Assembly (NCBI GenBank): GCA_002749535.1
Contig: MZZL01000405.1
Span: 903,762 to 967,761, forward strand
DNA length: 64,000 nucleotides
Direction of reading: 5' to 3'
Source of the DNA: Apophysomyces variabilis
Lineage: Eukaryota > Mucoromycota > Mucoromycetes > Mucorales > Mucoraceae
Part shown: piece after piece, positions 11,549 to 23,724 of the stretch
How the letters are laid out: the number at the start of each line of letters is the position of its first letter
Numbering within the stretch: the first letter of the stretch is position 1
Position numbers and translations under genes: made by a program
The notes under the pieces: model-generated
Told to the model about the DNA's origin: nothing
Databases searched by the model: none
What the model saw: the letters and a program-made list of their open reading frames with translations, nothing else

Positions 11549-14500
11549 CGATTATCCCACACCCCTTGTTAAAGCTAAAAAGCTATATAAAAGTTCATTG
11601 CCAGCTTTTGGGTAAGACATGTACCTCCGACATTAATTACCATTTTTAGACACCCGCCAACTGTAACTTTAACCGAATATTTACTCTTTCCACAAACCCC
11701 GAGGGGACACCTTGAACAAAGCAAGATATTAGCCAAAGTATTTGACCAGTTATTTAACATATATACCTTTCCTACATGCCTATCTAGTAGTCTTCTGTTC
11801 AAGATGCGTGTAATTTGAAAGTTCATCCGAGGGTTTCTAAGGTTCATATGATTTATTCACATTCCGTTCAGAACGGTTGATAGTTGTTGATGTTTACATA
11901 TGGTAAAGCATTCAAGAACCTACAGTACTCTCCACAAAGCATTAGGTATGCTCCACCGGAGTCAAGCCCGATGATTAAGCGAACACGGCTAAGCTGCCTT
12001 TTTACATTCGCGGATAGTCATGATCATCTTGTTCGTTTGGTACCTTGTCCTAGCAAAAAGCTTTTCTTCCAATCAGTTACCACTGGTCTCTTGATATATC
12101 CTTCCGTGAGGCAATGGTAAATAATGCAATGATCCCGTAATACACACCGCTCTCAATAGGTTCCTGAAAGAAAAAGAAGGCAACTGGGACTCATATGGTG
12201 TGTGTCAGGCTTGCTTTTGGACACGACCGAGGATGGCAGTGCATCTTGTTTTTGCCAACGTTGCATTTCGAGATTATGTTAGCAAGCCTAAGCGGAAATG
12301 GCTACGCTTTTGCATCAGTCAACTAAAGCAAAGAAGCTACAGCGAGTATCCATGCGAATATTTTTTTTAATCGGTGTCATCCGTAATACTTTAACTCAGT
12401 CATGTCGGGCACTGATGGGTAGACTCCGCAACGCTGTGCATAAACGTTCTTCCTAAACCGTATCATAACGGCTCGTCCGGAGGTTATGTATTGTTATATT
12501 CGTTCCAGCTTCCTTGCATCAAATACATGTTACACTGTCCAAAGTTTTACCTTAGGCAAACAGAGATAGGAAGTCTGTAAGTTTAGAGCTTCCACCAATG
12601 AAATGTTTGGATCAACCCGGATGCTTCTAGGTCCAACATAATGTCTTTGTTTCGTGTCATCGTTTATCAGCGCACAGAAATAGATATAGTTACCCATACA
12701 TGCTCATCGTACAAATCAGATGCAGAAAATATTACCTTTGTCTCTCAAACTGCAAGTAAACGGCAGCTGACAGGTTGACCAATCGTTATTGACAAAATAC
12801 TACGATATCGGCGCCTTTAATTTTCACCCACCGGCAACAAGAGGCGTGGTCATGAAATAAGATCTTTGTTATTATGCTGAGGTTCACCAGTTTATCTGGC
12901 TTATTGAGTACCAAAGTCTAAAAGCGTTTCAAAGATAACAAGTCTTAGACAATCTCTACTTTGCTTTTCCAAGTGGAAAAAACATGATCTAACCGAGCAT
13001 CTACTAGGTCCTCTTTTCTAACCTTTTTGCATCTCTGAAAACCGTTCTTTCGGGCAGCGGTATAGTATTGTTACCGTTTTGGTAGAGGACGGGATTTACA
13101 TGGTGATAATGTTAAGCAAACCAAGAGAGTAAGAGATGCACGTAATGAAAGCTTTTTCCTCGTCCAAAGGACCCATCATACCATGCTAATGTCTGAAATT
13201 CCAATATGTACGCTTTTTCCCATACAAAACCAAAAGCGTAAATAAGCACTGCGATCGGTACGTAAAAACAGGTAAATGACAGGTGAGTCATTTTCGCGCC
13301 TTCAACTTCCGTGAGAAAAGCCCAATGTATGTGAGATATTCTCTCTTTAGGACAAGCAATTTTCTAAGAAGATGAGCGTGAAATGCCTTATGCCTGTTTA
13401 TGTTTGCCTCAGTTTAATCTTTGTAGTACTTAGTTGATGGTGTATGGGCACAAGGGAAGTTAGACATTCCATTGATAATAAAATTAGAGCGTGCGAACGA
13501 TGTGTAGCGGCCATCCAATTATTGGAGATAACGAAGAAAACGAAGTTTTCTATTCTCTATCAGCTTTGGCTGGGTTTTTTTGGCGGCTTAAGGTGAAGAG
13601 AGCTATGGATGGCTCCAGCAAGCCAGCAGAAGGATATAACCGATGGCCTAAGCCATAAAGAGCCATCATGACAGCATTACGGTTCGCGAGTTGGATTTAT
13701 CCCATAGTTAGCGATATCTCAAAATGGGGGAAGAGCCGAAGTGAAGGAAGCCGTAGATTCAAACAATCTGGGGTAATTCCTCCCTTTATGCCGCAATGTC
13801 ACTGGTTCCCCACACAGCGGGACCGGGTAAAAGTTTATTTGAAGAAAAAGCAAACCTTACTTCAACGAGTGACTTTCCCGAAACAGACAACAGCGCTTCT
13901 GTTTGCTCTGCCCCTCTCATGACACAAAACATCGAAAAAATTAGAGAAGCACAGAACAATGGATTGTTTGGTCGGCGACTGTATAGCTACGTCAGAAACG
14001 TTCTTCCTTCCAAAGCGCCAAGTTGGAGCATCGGGAACTTTTAGCATTGTAGCTCTTATGCACACCATAAACAAGTTTAACAAAGGGCATAATTCATCGA
14101 CGTCATGGATCTGCCATTATCACATGAAGGGTTGATCGGGTAAAACTTAACAGGAACATCGGACACGCACGGACATCAACAACCAAACGTTATCCACTTG
14201 ACATAAAGTCTGTTCATGGAGAATCCCGGAAAGAAACTCGTTCACATGCTTCTCATCGAAAATGGCCTCGAATTTGCGAAGTAGTGTCCTTGCAAACATT
14301 ATCTAGATTATTTCGGAGTGCCAAATAGCAGGAGACACGACAGGACGTCTGCTTCGGTAATTAAGTCTTGATACGGATCGTTAGAATGGCTGGGATTGTA
14401 GGAATGATGCATGCTATGTATATTGCCGCCACTCGGATGATATAAAAACGAGGGTCGGTCATTAATTTTGCCGTTCCCCGATACGTATATAAAATGGTAC

Positions 14501-14587
14501 CCACTTGGTACCCGCTTGAATCGAATCAGTTCTTATCTTCTTTTCGCCTTACTACCTCGTATCACCTATTCATTTTTGTGTATCATG
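11549..14587. other. Three-kilobase gene-poor stretch
   Basis: No gene is recognised. Frames at 11575-11847 (minus), 11884-12120 (plus) and 13668-14044 (plus) are short and lack family motifs. A TATA-like run (tatataaaa) lies about 140 bases before the proposed MFS start. This is long for an intergenic region here, so a poorly conserved gene or a non-coding RNA could be missed. Confidence 0.45.
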
Positions 14588-16696
14588 ATGAAAGAGGAAT
14601 CCTATCGAAGCCAAGGTAGGGAACGGATCCAATTTCCTGGAAAAAGAAAAAAAAAAAGAAAGAAAGAGAGAGATCAGGGCAACCAATGCATTTACATCCA
14701 TAGCTTCAGTTACCATAAACACAGTCGAATCAGGCGGAAAAGAAGAAAAAGAAATAGCTCCACCAATTGATCCAAAAAATCCAAAGGTACCATTTCAATC
14801 ATACAAACTTATAAATTATCTAACAAACCAAATTTTTTCCTGCTTTTTCTCTTAGCAATGGCCTCGACGAAAAATATGGCTTAATTTCAGTATTGTGTTT
14901 CTGAATTGCTTTATTGGTTATTTCTCGTCCGCTATCTACGTATGTGATTTCCTATAATATGATTCGGTAAAAAGAAAGTCCTAAACGTAAATTTGAATAG
15001 ATTCCTGCTCTTCAAGATATTCGAGAGTACTTTGGAACAAATATAACAGTACGTAAAGATAAAGACGCAGCTTGTCTCGTTCCCTCCTTGCTAATTCGAT
15101 CCGAACCCTTTATTTTAGACCATTAATGCCACCGTCTCATTGTTCATTATGGTTACGGGTGTTGCCGTAAGTGGATAGTTTTTAGATAGACGAACTAAAA
15201 AAAAAAGGCTCATAATTCATCCTACAGCCACTTTTTTGGGCCCCGTTAAGCGAAAAAATCGGTCGTCGGTAAGCTATACAAGCCTTGTGGGAAAAAAAAA
15301 GGAAAAGGTTTTGTCAACATCGAAAACTAAATGCTTCATTAGATGGGTTTATATTGTCTCCTCTGTGCTTTATACTGTTTTTACTGTGATCTGCGGTGTC
15401 TCCACCAATCTGGGACTTTTCTTTGCCATGCGCTTACTGCAGGGTATCTGTGCGTCTGCAGGACAGGCTGTGGGTGGTGGCTCAGTTGCAGATCTTTTCG
15501 AGGCGCGTGAACGTGGCAAGGCCATGAGTATCTTTATGCTTGGGTAAGGCAAAAATATACAACTTTTTATTTACCAACTGAACTTCTCATCTTGCCTTTT
15601 TCTTTCAGTGTTATTCTAGGTCCTGCTATTGCTCCTTTGATTGGAGGGTATGTCGATCAATACCTTGGATGGCGCTGGATTTTCTATATCAAAACGATTA
15701 TTGGCGGTATCATCTTGGTTTTGAACTTCTTCTTTTTGAATGAAACATTGTACAACCCCTCTGGATCTGATCTACCTGCACCCGTGACCTTCCGCGAAAA
15801 ACTGGCTAACCTCAAGTTTAATCCCGTAAGTAGTTCGTCGAAGAAGAACAAAAAAAAAATAATGCACTTGGGAACAAAACTGCTGATACACACTCGACTT
15901 GCTTCTTTTCTACTCTTTTATCAAGTTTAAAAGCCTGGCTTTGTTGTTGCGACCCGTGGTCATTCTGACCAATATCCCCATGGCGGTGACCTTTGGTTGG
16001 TTCTACCTGCTCATCACGGTGTTACCTGTCGGCTTTGGTTCCAACTATGGCTTCTCGACCGGATCCATTGGTCTCTGCTTTATTGCTAGTGGTATCGGTA
16101 ACTGTTTTGGTAGTATCGTCGGTGGTATGGTCTCGGACAAACTTTACAATTGGAGAACACAACAAAAGGAGAATGCCAACAAGAAGGAAGATCGTTTATT
16201 GGCTATTTACATTGCTGCACCTTTCATTATCGCTGGCCACTTGATCTATGGATGGACGCTGCGTTACCAAGTTTTCTGGTTTGTTCCTCTGCTTGGTTTC
16301 TGTATCATGGCCTTTGGTATGATGTTCGCCACCACCGTGGGTACGACTTACCTCGTGGATACCCATCTTCCCTTGTCTGCCTCAGGTGAGCGCTTGGTAG
16401 AACTGATATCAGTAACACGGGCTAAATCATCCGGTCGGATTTCTTATAGTGGTTTCTGTTTCAAACTTTACTCGTAACGTCATGGCCATGATGTTTTCTC
16501 TTTTGGCTGTCCAAGTGCGCAACTCCCTGGGCGATGGTTGGACATAGTAAGTGGCCATTATATTCTCCGCTTTATCCGTACCGTTTCGTTTACTTATTGT
16601 TTGCTATATAGTACTTGTGCTGCTTTGATCCTTCTTGTGCTTTACTTGGTTTGCATTCCCATTGTCCAGCTGAAAGGACAAAGCTGGCGAAACTAA
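14588..16696 (+). CDS. Major facilitator superfamily exporter, DHA1 type
   Basis: Proton-coupled 12-TM efflux transporter; substrate unknown (polyamines or drugs in related DHA1 proteins). Exons follow GT...AG borders: first exon from an ATG near 14588 (uncertain), one containing IAPPIDPKNPK, then 14856-14939, 15001-15048, 15119-15166, 15228-15268, 15343-15543, 15609-15825, 15926-16385, 16450-16546, 16612-16696. Conserved marks are PLSEKIGRRWVY (motif A), the glycine-rich AGQAVGGGSVADLFEARERGKAMS, and GPAIAPLIGGYV with GWRWIFY (antiporter motif C region of DHA1). The C-terminal half has four or more hydrophobic segments and ends VQLKGQSWRN. The short hydrophilic N-terminus is lysine/glutamate-rich. 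The first exon is the weak point. Confidence 0.85.
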
Positions 16697-17029
16697 AGGC
16701 TGTGGAGACCATGGCATGATCCACATTAAGAAAGTTCCCCCTAAAACCTTTTCCGTCTTACATCATCATATTCTTGCATTCAAGCGAAACATAACCATTA
16801 TTAATATAGAAAGCATAGTAAAACCCACGCTTTGTCTCTTGTAGCTTCATTAAAGCGAAACAAAGCAATCCTTGTATAAAGCAGTAGAGAATAATTTACC
16901 GCAACTTTTGTCTTTCTGTTATTCATTCGTAAACATGCCAACACCACAGCACCTTGGTAAAGCTAAACGACTTCTTAACAATGTACCTGCTAACACTTGT
17001 TATGGAAAGACGGAATCCATCATGAGTTG

Positions 17030-17381
17030 ATGGATATTGCAAAAGAGTGTACAAAGATGTACCACCGTGAATTTAGTGAAGACGAAGTACGAAAACTACA
17101 GGTAATGCGCACGATTTGGAAATAAAAGAAGCTGTCTGATAATAACAACTATATTTTAGGATAGAGTACAAGTCATCGACGAGAAATACAAACAAGGAGT
17201 TATCAATGAGAAGGATGAGGATTATCCAGAGGAAAATCCGTATGAACAGCCGGGACAGGCAGAAGTCGCCGAGGTAAGTCTAAAACAAAGGCGTTTTTAT
17301 TTGGTTAATTGACCTCATCCCTAGGAACTTGAAAAGGTCCACAACTCGCTTCGTTATTTGCTTACTCGAGTAAAACAGTAG
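17030..17381 (+). CDS. Small acidic protein, unknown
   Basis: Three exons (17030-17101, 17160-17273, 17325-17381) join in phase with canonical splice sites and give about 80 residues of charged, probably helical protein (KMYHREFSEDEVRKLQ, then an acidic EKDEDYPEENPYEQPG linker, ending NSLRYLLTRVKQ). I do not recognise the family. An upstream ATG at 16935 opens PTPQHLGKAKRLL but is out of frame with this part by one base around 17010-17025, so either a frameshift, an unseen intron or the internal start is involved. It lies head-on with seryl-tRNA synthetase, with about 60 bases between stop codons. Confidence 0.5.
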
Positions 17382-17438
17382 AAAAATAGGAAATTGAATG
17401 CTCGCAATGTATGTACCTTCTTGTTTTATTTTATGCTC

Positions 17439-19020
17439 TTATTTTGCCTTTGCAGGGGCTTTCTTTACATATGGAATAAAGGTGCGGCCATCCATGTAAG
17501 GAACCAAAGGAGGAGGAACCTCGAGACCATCTTCGCGCTGCCAGTTTTCGAGAATAGCACACAAAGCACGTTCAGTCGCACATAAAGTGGAATTCAAGCA
17601 GTGCACGTATTTCTTCTCACGATCAGACATCTTCTTCACACCGCAACGGATTTCCAGACGTCGCGACTGGTAGTCAGTGCAGTTGCTGCAGGATACCAGC
17701 TCCTTGTACTCGCCTTGGTAAGGGAACCAAGCTTCCAGATCGTACTTCTTGGCAGCTGCATTGTTCAGAGCACCAGACACAATAGCAACGACACGATAAG
17801 AAATGCCGAGAGACTTGAAGAAGTCTTCCGAATGGCCGATCATTTCATTAAACATTTCCCAGGACTTCTCAGGATCAGTCAACACAAACTGTTCGACCTT
17901 TTCAAATTGATGGACACGGAAGATACCCCATGTATCCTTGCCGTGAGCACCAGCTTCCTTACGGAAACATGTAGAATAACCAGCATACCTACATCAACAT
18001 GCGTTCACACATTGAACTGACTGTGAATCCTCAATTTTTTAACTCACTTGACAGGCAATTGTTCAGCAGGCTTTTCGAACCATTCGTTAGCATGGAAAGC
18101 AGAGATAGGTTGCTCAGAAGTGGCGATCAGATATTTGTCATCACCGTCGCCCGAAACCTAAAGTTCAAAAAGTTCCCACTTAGATCCCCCTATTCACTGT
18201 TCCTATACCATCCTCTTCAGTCATACCTTGTAAAGTTCTTCATCGAATTGGCTCAATTGGGCAGTTTTTGCCATCATTTCCTTTCTCATGAAGAAGGGAG
18301 TCATCAACTTTTTATAGCCACGTCTTCCAAGGAAAGACAAGCCGTAGTTAATCATAGCCAAGTTGAGATCGACACCGACATCAGTCAAGAAGTAACCACG
18401 GTGACCGGCAACGTTGGCACCGCGTTCCTGGTCATAACCGTCCAGACGAGCAAGCACTTCGTGGTGAGACAAGATATCGGTACGCTTGGTGGGTGTCACG
18501 TCGTTGTGGAAATAGGTACGGATAACTTCGTTGTTGTCCTTTTGAAGAATGTAAGCGAAAGAAACAGAGCTATCCAAATTTTTGCGTTTACCTCGTCCAT
18601 GGAAGTGGGTACAGATGCGTGGACAATGTTGCCAAGAGTGGCCAGCTTCAGCTTCCAAGCGTTTTCTGACTCTTTAGCCTTTGTGACATAGTCGTCCTTT
18701 TCCTTTTGAAGCTGTTCCTTTTGTTTCATAAGCTCAGAAGGATCTTCCTTTGCCTTGAATTTCTTGCCGATTTCCTTCTGAATGGCGTTGATTTCCTTGT
18801 TCTTTTGTTCGCTCTGGAATTGAACTATTCGCGTTGCGTATGTCAATTAGAGCAATCATCACAATATAAGTTTATATGATATGACACCTTTGACCCAGTC
18901 TTTGTACTGAGCGATGATTTCATCGACGATTTCCACGTTAGCACCGCGTCTTCGCTGCGATTCTTTGACAATTTCGGGGTTACCACCACGATCCTCTAGT
19001 AACAGATTGATATCAAGCAT
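17439..19020 (-). CDS. SES1: Cytosolic seryl-tRNA synthetase
   Basis: Class II aminoacyl-tRNA synthetase charging tRNA-Ser. Exons: 19020-18888, 18824-18592, 18538-18227, 18157-18049 (end +/-1), 17988-17439. It opens [16 protein letters not shown], the usual SerRS start, followed by the long helical coiled-coil arm (lysine/glutamate-rich, about residues 40-110) that grips the long variable arm of tRNA-Ser. Motif 2 is in [20 protein letters not shown], motif 3 in [16 protein letters not shown], and the C-terminus PPPLVPYM is typical. The tail ends KKAPAKAK, a basic extension as in eukaryotic cytosolic enzymes. Nothing is broken. Confidence 0.95.
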
Positions 19021-19538
19021 GTTTCGAAAGAGAAGCTTATTAAAAACAAAAAAAAATTCTCAAAAGTTTTGATAGTGCGTAAAAATCCCGATTTATATTG
19101 ATTTCCAGCGGCTTTGCCAAAGTGCTGAAACGACGATAATCATGACTCATAAGTGGCCACCTGGAAAATATTAAATACATACAGCTTGTCTGCCGCAGTG
19201 AAATCTCTCTTGTTATTAGACGCTTGATTACATGCTGCGGATTATTCTTATCACCCAAGAAAGCACATGTACAATGTTCTAGGTACTGTCTATGCTTTCG
19301 ATCCACACGTTCTCCTTTATATGCTTGGAATATGCAGTTGTTCCTGTTGCTGCATATTAACTTTTTCTTTTAACTTGACAAGCACAGAAAAACGAAAAAT
19401 TACTGATTGAACCAAAAAGACTCCTAACCAACTCTGACTTACTTAAATCCAAAAACCCCGTTTAAATTCCTTCTGAATCTACAATCTATCCCTTTTTCTC
19501 TCTATCCGTCTCTCTATTTCTGTGTCTCTCTATCTCTG
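19021..19538. other. Divergent promoter region
   Basis: Between the SerRS start and the PLC-like gene. It holds a pyrimidine-rich TCTCTCTAT tract (about 19495-19535) immediately before the PLC-like ATG. No gene is seen. Confidence 0.5.
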
Positions 19539-20680
19539 ATGCTCCTTGTCATTTGCATTATTGTCATTGTTTTCTCTATTGTTCCTGTCTACAGTGACAA
19601 CAGCTGCAATGGTCATCCCGACTTATGTTCCCGCCCGTACAATAACGTTACGTACCTCGTTACTCATGATTCCTATGCCTATGGTCTTAACGTGGCAGCA
19701 ACACAAAGTGTACCCATTATAAAACAATTGGAAGATGGTGTCCGTGGTCTCAAATTTTCTGCTGTACCTATTGGAAAGCAGATCCATCTTTGCCACACGT
19801 TTTGTGCTATTCTTGATTCAGGCCCGGCCAAAGATACATTAAACGAGCTTGCCAGATGGCTTCAACAGAATCCTACAGAAATCATCACCATCATGTGGAA
19901 CAATCTTTATGATGTAGAAGCAACTGTATTGGCGAGCGCTTATAGTCAAAGTTCGATCATGCCCTATGTCTACACCCATCCTAATTTATCACAACCGTGG
20001 CCTACATTACAGGACATGATTGATGCTGGAAAACGGGTAGTGAACTTTGTTGATTCGCAAGCGAACATCGAAGAAATACCATGGTAGGTTATTCAGTTGA
20101 CATTTTTCGCAATTGAGGACTCTTACTTTGCATAAAACATTGGAGGCTGATGTACCAATTTTCCTACGTGTTTGAGACACCATACGATAACACGGACGAA
20201 CACTCGTTTAAATGTACAATCGATCGACCCGCAGGCCTTGACAATGCGGACAATATGATGTATCTACTGAACCACTTTCTGTATGGTGTTATTTCTCTCG
20301 GTTCGGGAAAGATCGAAATCCCTCGGAAAGACAGGGCAACGGTCACCAATTCACAATCGTTAGCTGACCATATCAGTGCTTGTAGCCAGGCATTCAACAG
20401 AACACCGAATTTTATTGAAGTTGATTTCTATGACGAAGGGAAAGCCTTAGCTTTGGTGGACGAGTTAAATGGTATACCAACCAAGCACCCAGTTACCGTC
20501 AAATCAGATCTGTTACCAGGTCAGCATCCAAATCTGCCAACCATAACGGATGTGTCCGATTTGTGGAAGCTGGTTCCAACTCATCTTCTCCTTGATAGTG
20601 CTGCCTTTCGTATGAGTGCATCACTAGCCACTATCCTGTCAATCACAGGGGCAATGGTTGTCTGCGTTATTGCTTCATGA
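19539..20680 (+). CDS. Secreted, probably GPI-anchored PLC-like phosphodiesterase (PI-PLC X-like)
   Basis: Two exons (19539-20083 and 20146-20680) give about 360 residues. A signal peptide covers residues 1-19 (ending VPVYSDN). The PI-PLC X-type fold is indicated by YLVTHDSYAYG (first catalytic His), QLEDGVRGLKFSA, and HLCHTFC (second His), then TEIITIMW and a domain end near WPTLQDMIDAGKRVVNF. The C-terminus is a hydrophobic tail (SASLATILSITGAMVVCVIA) after a serine-rich linker, which looks like a GPI attachment signal. Fungal homologues are cell-surface proteins of unknown substrate. N-glycosylation sites are present (NVT, NLS). The intron is 62 bases. Confidence 0.82.
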
Positions 20681-21160
20681 TCGACTATCTAGTTGTTACT
20701 CGCTGCCAACCAATTCGTACTGTTGCTTAGCAGTATAGTTGCGGCACTAATCCGAGCAATAAAACGCTCTAGAGAGCAACGTCTGGTCCATATTTTTTCA
20801 CTAATGCGATAACAGATGCTGGGTTATGTCTGCCGTATCAATGGAAATAAGGAAAAATGATGGAAAAGGTATCTTCGGTAACTGTTCTGCGTTTATGATA
20901 TGAATCGCATTAAACCAGACGGCGATTTTACTCTACTTAATCCCAAGTCCTGGTCAAGTTATGGATAATACCCTAGTTCAAATGAAGACTACATGGTTAC
21001 TATTAAAGGCAGAAACCATTACTTGTTCATAAAACCTTCAATTTCATGCTTGCGGCTATTTATGTAAATGATGCCTTTGTGTATATGCGTACGTTGGCAG
21101 ATGTTAGATCATCGGTTGACGATGGTGGAGGGGAAGGTTTAGCAGACATTGTTCATTTCA
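20681..21160. other. Intergenic, edge of the mobile-DNA island
   Basis: No gene is seen. Decayed transposon sequence starts on the downstream side. Confidence 0.5.
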
Positions 21161-22320
21161 AAAAGCCGACATGCGCAGCCAAAGCATGAAAATAGTGGCT
21201 AAAGCTGGAGCAAGGGGATCATGCGGGCGACGTACCCCACAGCAAATAGAAATCCTGTTTGATTTGGTAATTGAAAAAGGTTGAACAGTAAAGGATGCTG
21301 CACCAATCACGGGTATAATATCCCAACGGTTCCACACTTTCAAATCATACAATAAGGATGAGGAAGGGCGTTTGCCTGGAATGCAGAGGAAACCTCCCTC
21401 TCTATTTCTTCTAGACTACATTGTCATATACATTACTATTCCGCACTATGGGAAATGTGGGTTCCTTCTGGTCTCTATCAGTTCCTATTGAGCTATTTCT
21501 GGTTCCTGATGTACTATTTCTTTACTTAATGAAAACCAGTACATCAGGAACCACTTCCCATAGTGTCGATTGATATTAATGAAAGACCTTGTGAATTATT
21601 TGAAGGTTATATGTCTCATAATCTGCGTTTTATAGGCACACAGTCAATAGATGCCGTATAACTTTGAAAAGGTTGGAAAAACTTCCCGCAACAAGGAATT
21701 CTGGTCGTTCTTTGAAGGGACCATCAGCCAAAGGCACCGTATCAACTGCAAAGGGTATTGCAGTAACTAAATTAGGCAATATATCCCTGAGGCCGGAGTG
21801 ATAGATATATCTCTGTGAAAACTACGGGCAACTTCTGTGTTTAAAAAGAGAAAACTCGAGGAGAAAGAGGAAGAAAAGGTCAATGGCCGAATGAATTCAC
21901 GAATAGAACGTTATTTGAGTCACCTTTCAAATGTAATGAATGTTCTTTATAAACACATATGAAAGGACATTATATTGTGGTGGGTAATGCCCCAATATAT
22001 ACGCCAGCAACTGTTCGTGAGCTGATCGAGAATAAAGGCTACAAATGCTTATATCTCCCGCCTTATTCTCCTTTTCTAAATCCTGATTGAAGAAATTTGG
22101 TTAAAAGCGAAAGCAGGTACTAGAAGGAATGCATTGAAAGCAGACGATCGACTCGCAGACCATATCTATGAGTCTGCAAGGAAAGTGGCAAGATCAGACT
22201 GCCAAGTCTGGATTAAACATGCAAATTCCTTTTTTGCACGTTGCAAGAATAAAGAAACGAACCTTCGAAACAAGCGTCCTCGAAATATTGAATACAGTAA
22301 AATTTCGTAGATAACCCTCT
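21161..22320 (+). pseudogene. Decayed DDE transposase, IS630/Tc1-like (DDE_3)
   Basis: Reading the plus strand through several stops and frameshifts shows an N-terminal helix-turn-helix piece (GRRTPQQIEILFDLVIEKG, about 21223-21279) and, 700 bases later, the C-terminal catalytic signature GNAPIYTPATVRELIE and GYKCLYLPPYSPFLNP (about 21985-22090). These are the third-strand Asp and final acidic region of IS630/Tc1-type transposases common in Mucorales. The next residue that should be Ile-Glu is D followed by a stop, so the final catalytic Glu is lost. A MITE interrupts the frame at 21444-21565. The element is dead. Confidence 0.8.
21444..21565. repeat. 122-bp MITE with terminal and inner inverted repeats
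   Basis: The ends are an 11-bp perfect inverted repeat (CACTATGGGAA at 21444-21454, TTCCCATAGTG at 21555-21565). A second perfect 15-bp inverted repeat lies inside (21501-21515 against 21538-21552). No coding capacity. It sits in the decayed DDE element, so it inserted after or during its decay. No clear target duplication is visible. Confidence 0.75.
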
Positions 22321-22787
22321 TTACCCAGAAGTCTGTATAAGCAAGGAAGGACAACCGGGAGGTGATATTAAGAAAAATAATATTGCGCATAGTATAACCG
22401 CAAATGTCTCATGGCCTAGTGTCCATGATTGCGCCGATCTCGCTAGGGCTACAACTTCTTGCTGTTTATCACATTCTAGAAATGTGATACAATCGCAGGT
22501 TTTGCTTATGTATATAGACAAACCAACTTGAGGCGTTTTCTTTTTTTCTTCTTCTTTCTTTTTATATTTTTGATGATGTTTGCACGGCCAACGTTTTGGC
22601 AAGATCATTATTCCTTATTGTTGCTGACAGATACTTTTTATAAAAAGTGATATAGAAAGCGCTGCAAACAGTTTATTCACTTTTTCTTTTTTGAGGGAGT
22701 GCCAAATGAAGGTCGTAACCACGATATTGGCATATCTAGCATCGAGTCTGTATTACCCTCTTGTTCAGCGTCAAGCTGATGGTTAAT
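22230..22787 (+). repeat. Dispersed repeat, copy 1 (inverted relative to 29767-30312)
   Basis: About 555 bases match the reverse complement of 29767-30312 with few changes, including an open frame of about 95 codons (22321-22608, opposite strand). The segment covers the 3' end of the PD-(D/E)XK-like gene and the 3' end of the DDE element, so gene and transposon fragment were copied together. Confidence 0.85.
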
Positions 22788-23705
22788 CTTGGCTTTAAAC
22801 CATTGATCAACCCGCTGAGCAGTACTGAGAATCAATTCCTACGAAATATCGTCATATTCAATGTCCCGCTCGCCCAGTGCTTTTACCTTTACCTGCAGAA
22901 GACTTTCAATAACTAACGTTGTTTGAAGCATACTGTTGATACTAGTAACCAATTCAAATTCGTCAAGTTGAACAAGACGATATATAGCTTTATACTTCAA
23001 ATCCATGCGATAGGTTTTGCAACTTGACCCTAATAAATCAATCAATTGATTAGCAAAACAAATATCAACACATGAGTCCTTTCCTCATGGCGAAATTTTT
23101 TGTAATTAACCAACAGGCCGCATACTTTTGGGTTTGGGACCTCAGATTTACTTAACGCATCTAACATCAATTTCATTTCTTTTCCCAATTTCACAAGGTC
23201 AGTATAAGGGTCACCGTTTCGACCACCTGATTTCTTGACTTCAGCACAAAACAAATCAAATCTACGACCATGAACATCCACATAGGAGGTAAATCGGGTT
23301 CAAATTTTTCATCCATGACTGTGCTCTTAAAAGAACTAGCCGAGCTAGTCAAACATGCCTCAAGCATCGCGTTGGCCCTAGCAAAAATTAAGTAATAAGA
23401 CCAATATAATGAGCAACGTGGTTTCTCAATAATGGGAGCTACCATTTATGTTTCAAGTTCTCGTCTCGGCAAAATAAATAATTACTAAAAGCTGACAAGT
23501 ATTGACGGATAAATGTGTCTTCAACCAGTACATCTTCTGACCATGTAATGCATTTCTGTGTCAAGTCTTCCAAAATATATGCAACCAAAGACAACGTTTT
23601 ATTTCTGCTTATAATGGCGTCCAAAATGAATTTAGCAGCAAGTTCTTTAGCTGGCCAATTGTCGCGGTTATGAAAGTTTTGATTTGAGCTTCTACAATTG
23701 TCCAT
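22677..23705 (-). pseudogene. Decayed PD-(D/E)XK-like gene of a mobile family
   Basis: Minus-strand pieces in shifting frames assemble one protein of about 330 residues. It begins MDNCRSSNQNFHNRDNWPAK, has a middle block VHGRRFDLFCAEVKKSGG, then GLLV and CKTYRMDLKYKAIYRLVQLD, and ends TPSKKKK. The Asp followed six residues later by E-V-K is the core of the PD-(D/E)XK nuclease fold. The assignment to that fold is inference from this motif alone. At least three frame changes or stops separate the pieces, although some may be introns. It abuts the decayed DDE element tail to tail, and part of it is duplicated at 29.8 kb. I believe related proteins of unknown function are repeated in Mucorales genomes. 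Confidence 0.6.
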
Positions 23706-23724
23706 TAGGATGCAGATTTCATAT

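Noticed and set aside
18001..18691. 230-codon plus-strand frame
   Set aside because: Antisense shadow of seryl-tRNA synthetase, whose class II motifs are on the minus strand.
22321..22608. Lysine-rich 95-codon frame repeated at 29946-30233
   Set aside because: It lies in the untranslated overlap between the PD-(D/E)XK-like gene and the DDE element. Identity is explained by the 555-bp repeat, and composition is not protein-like.
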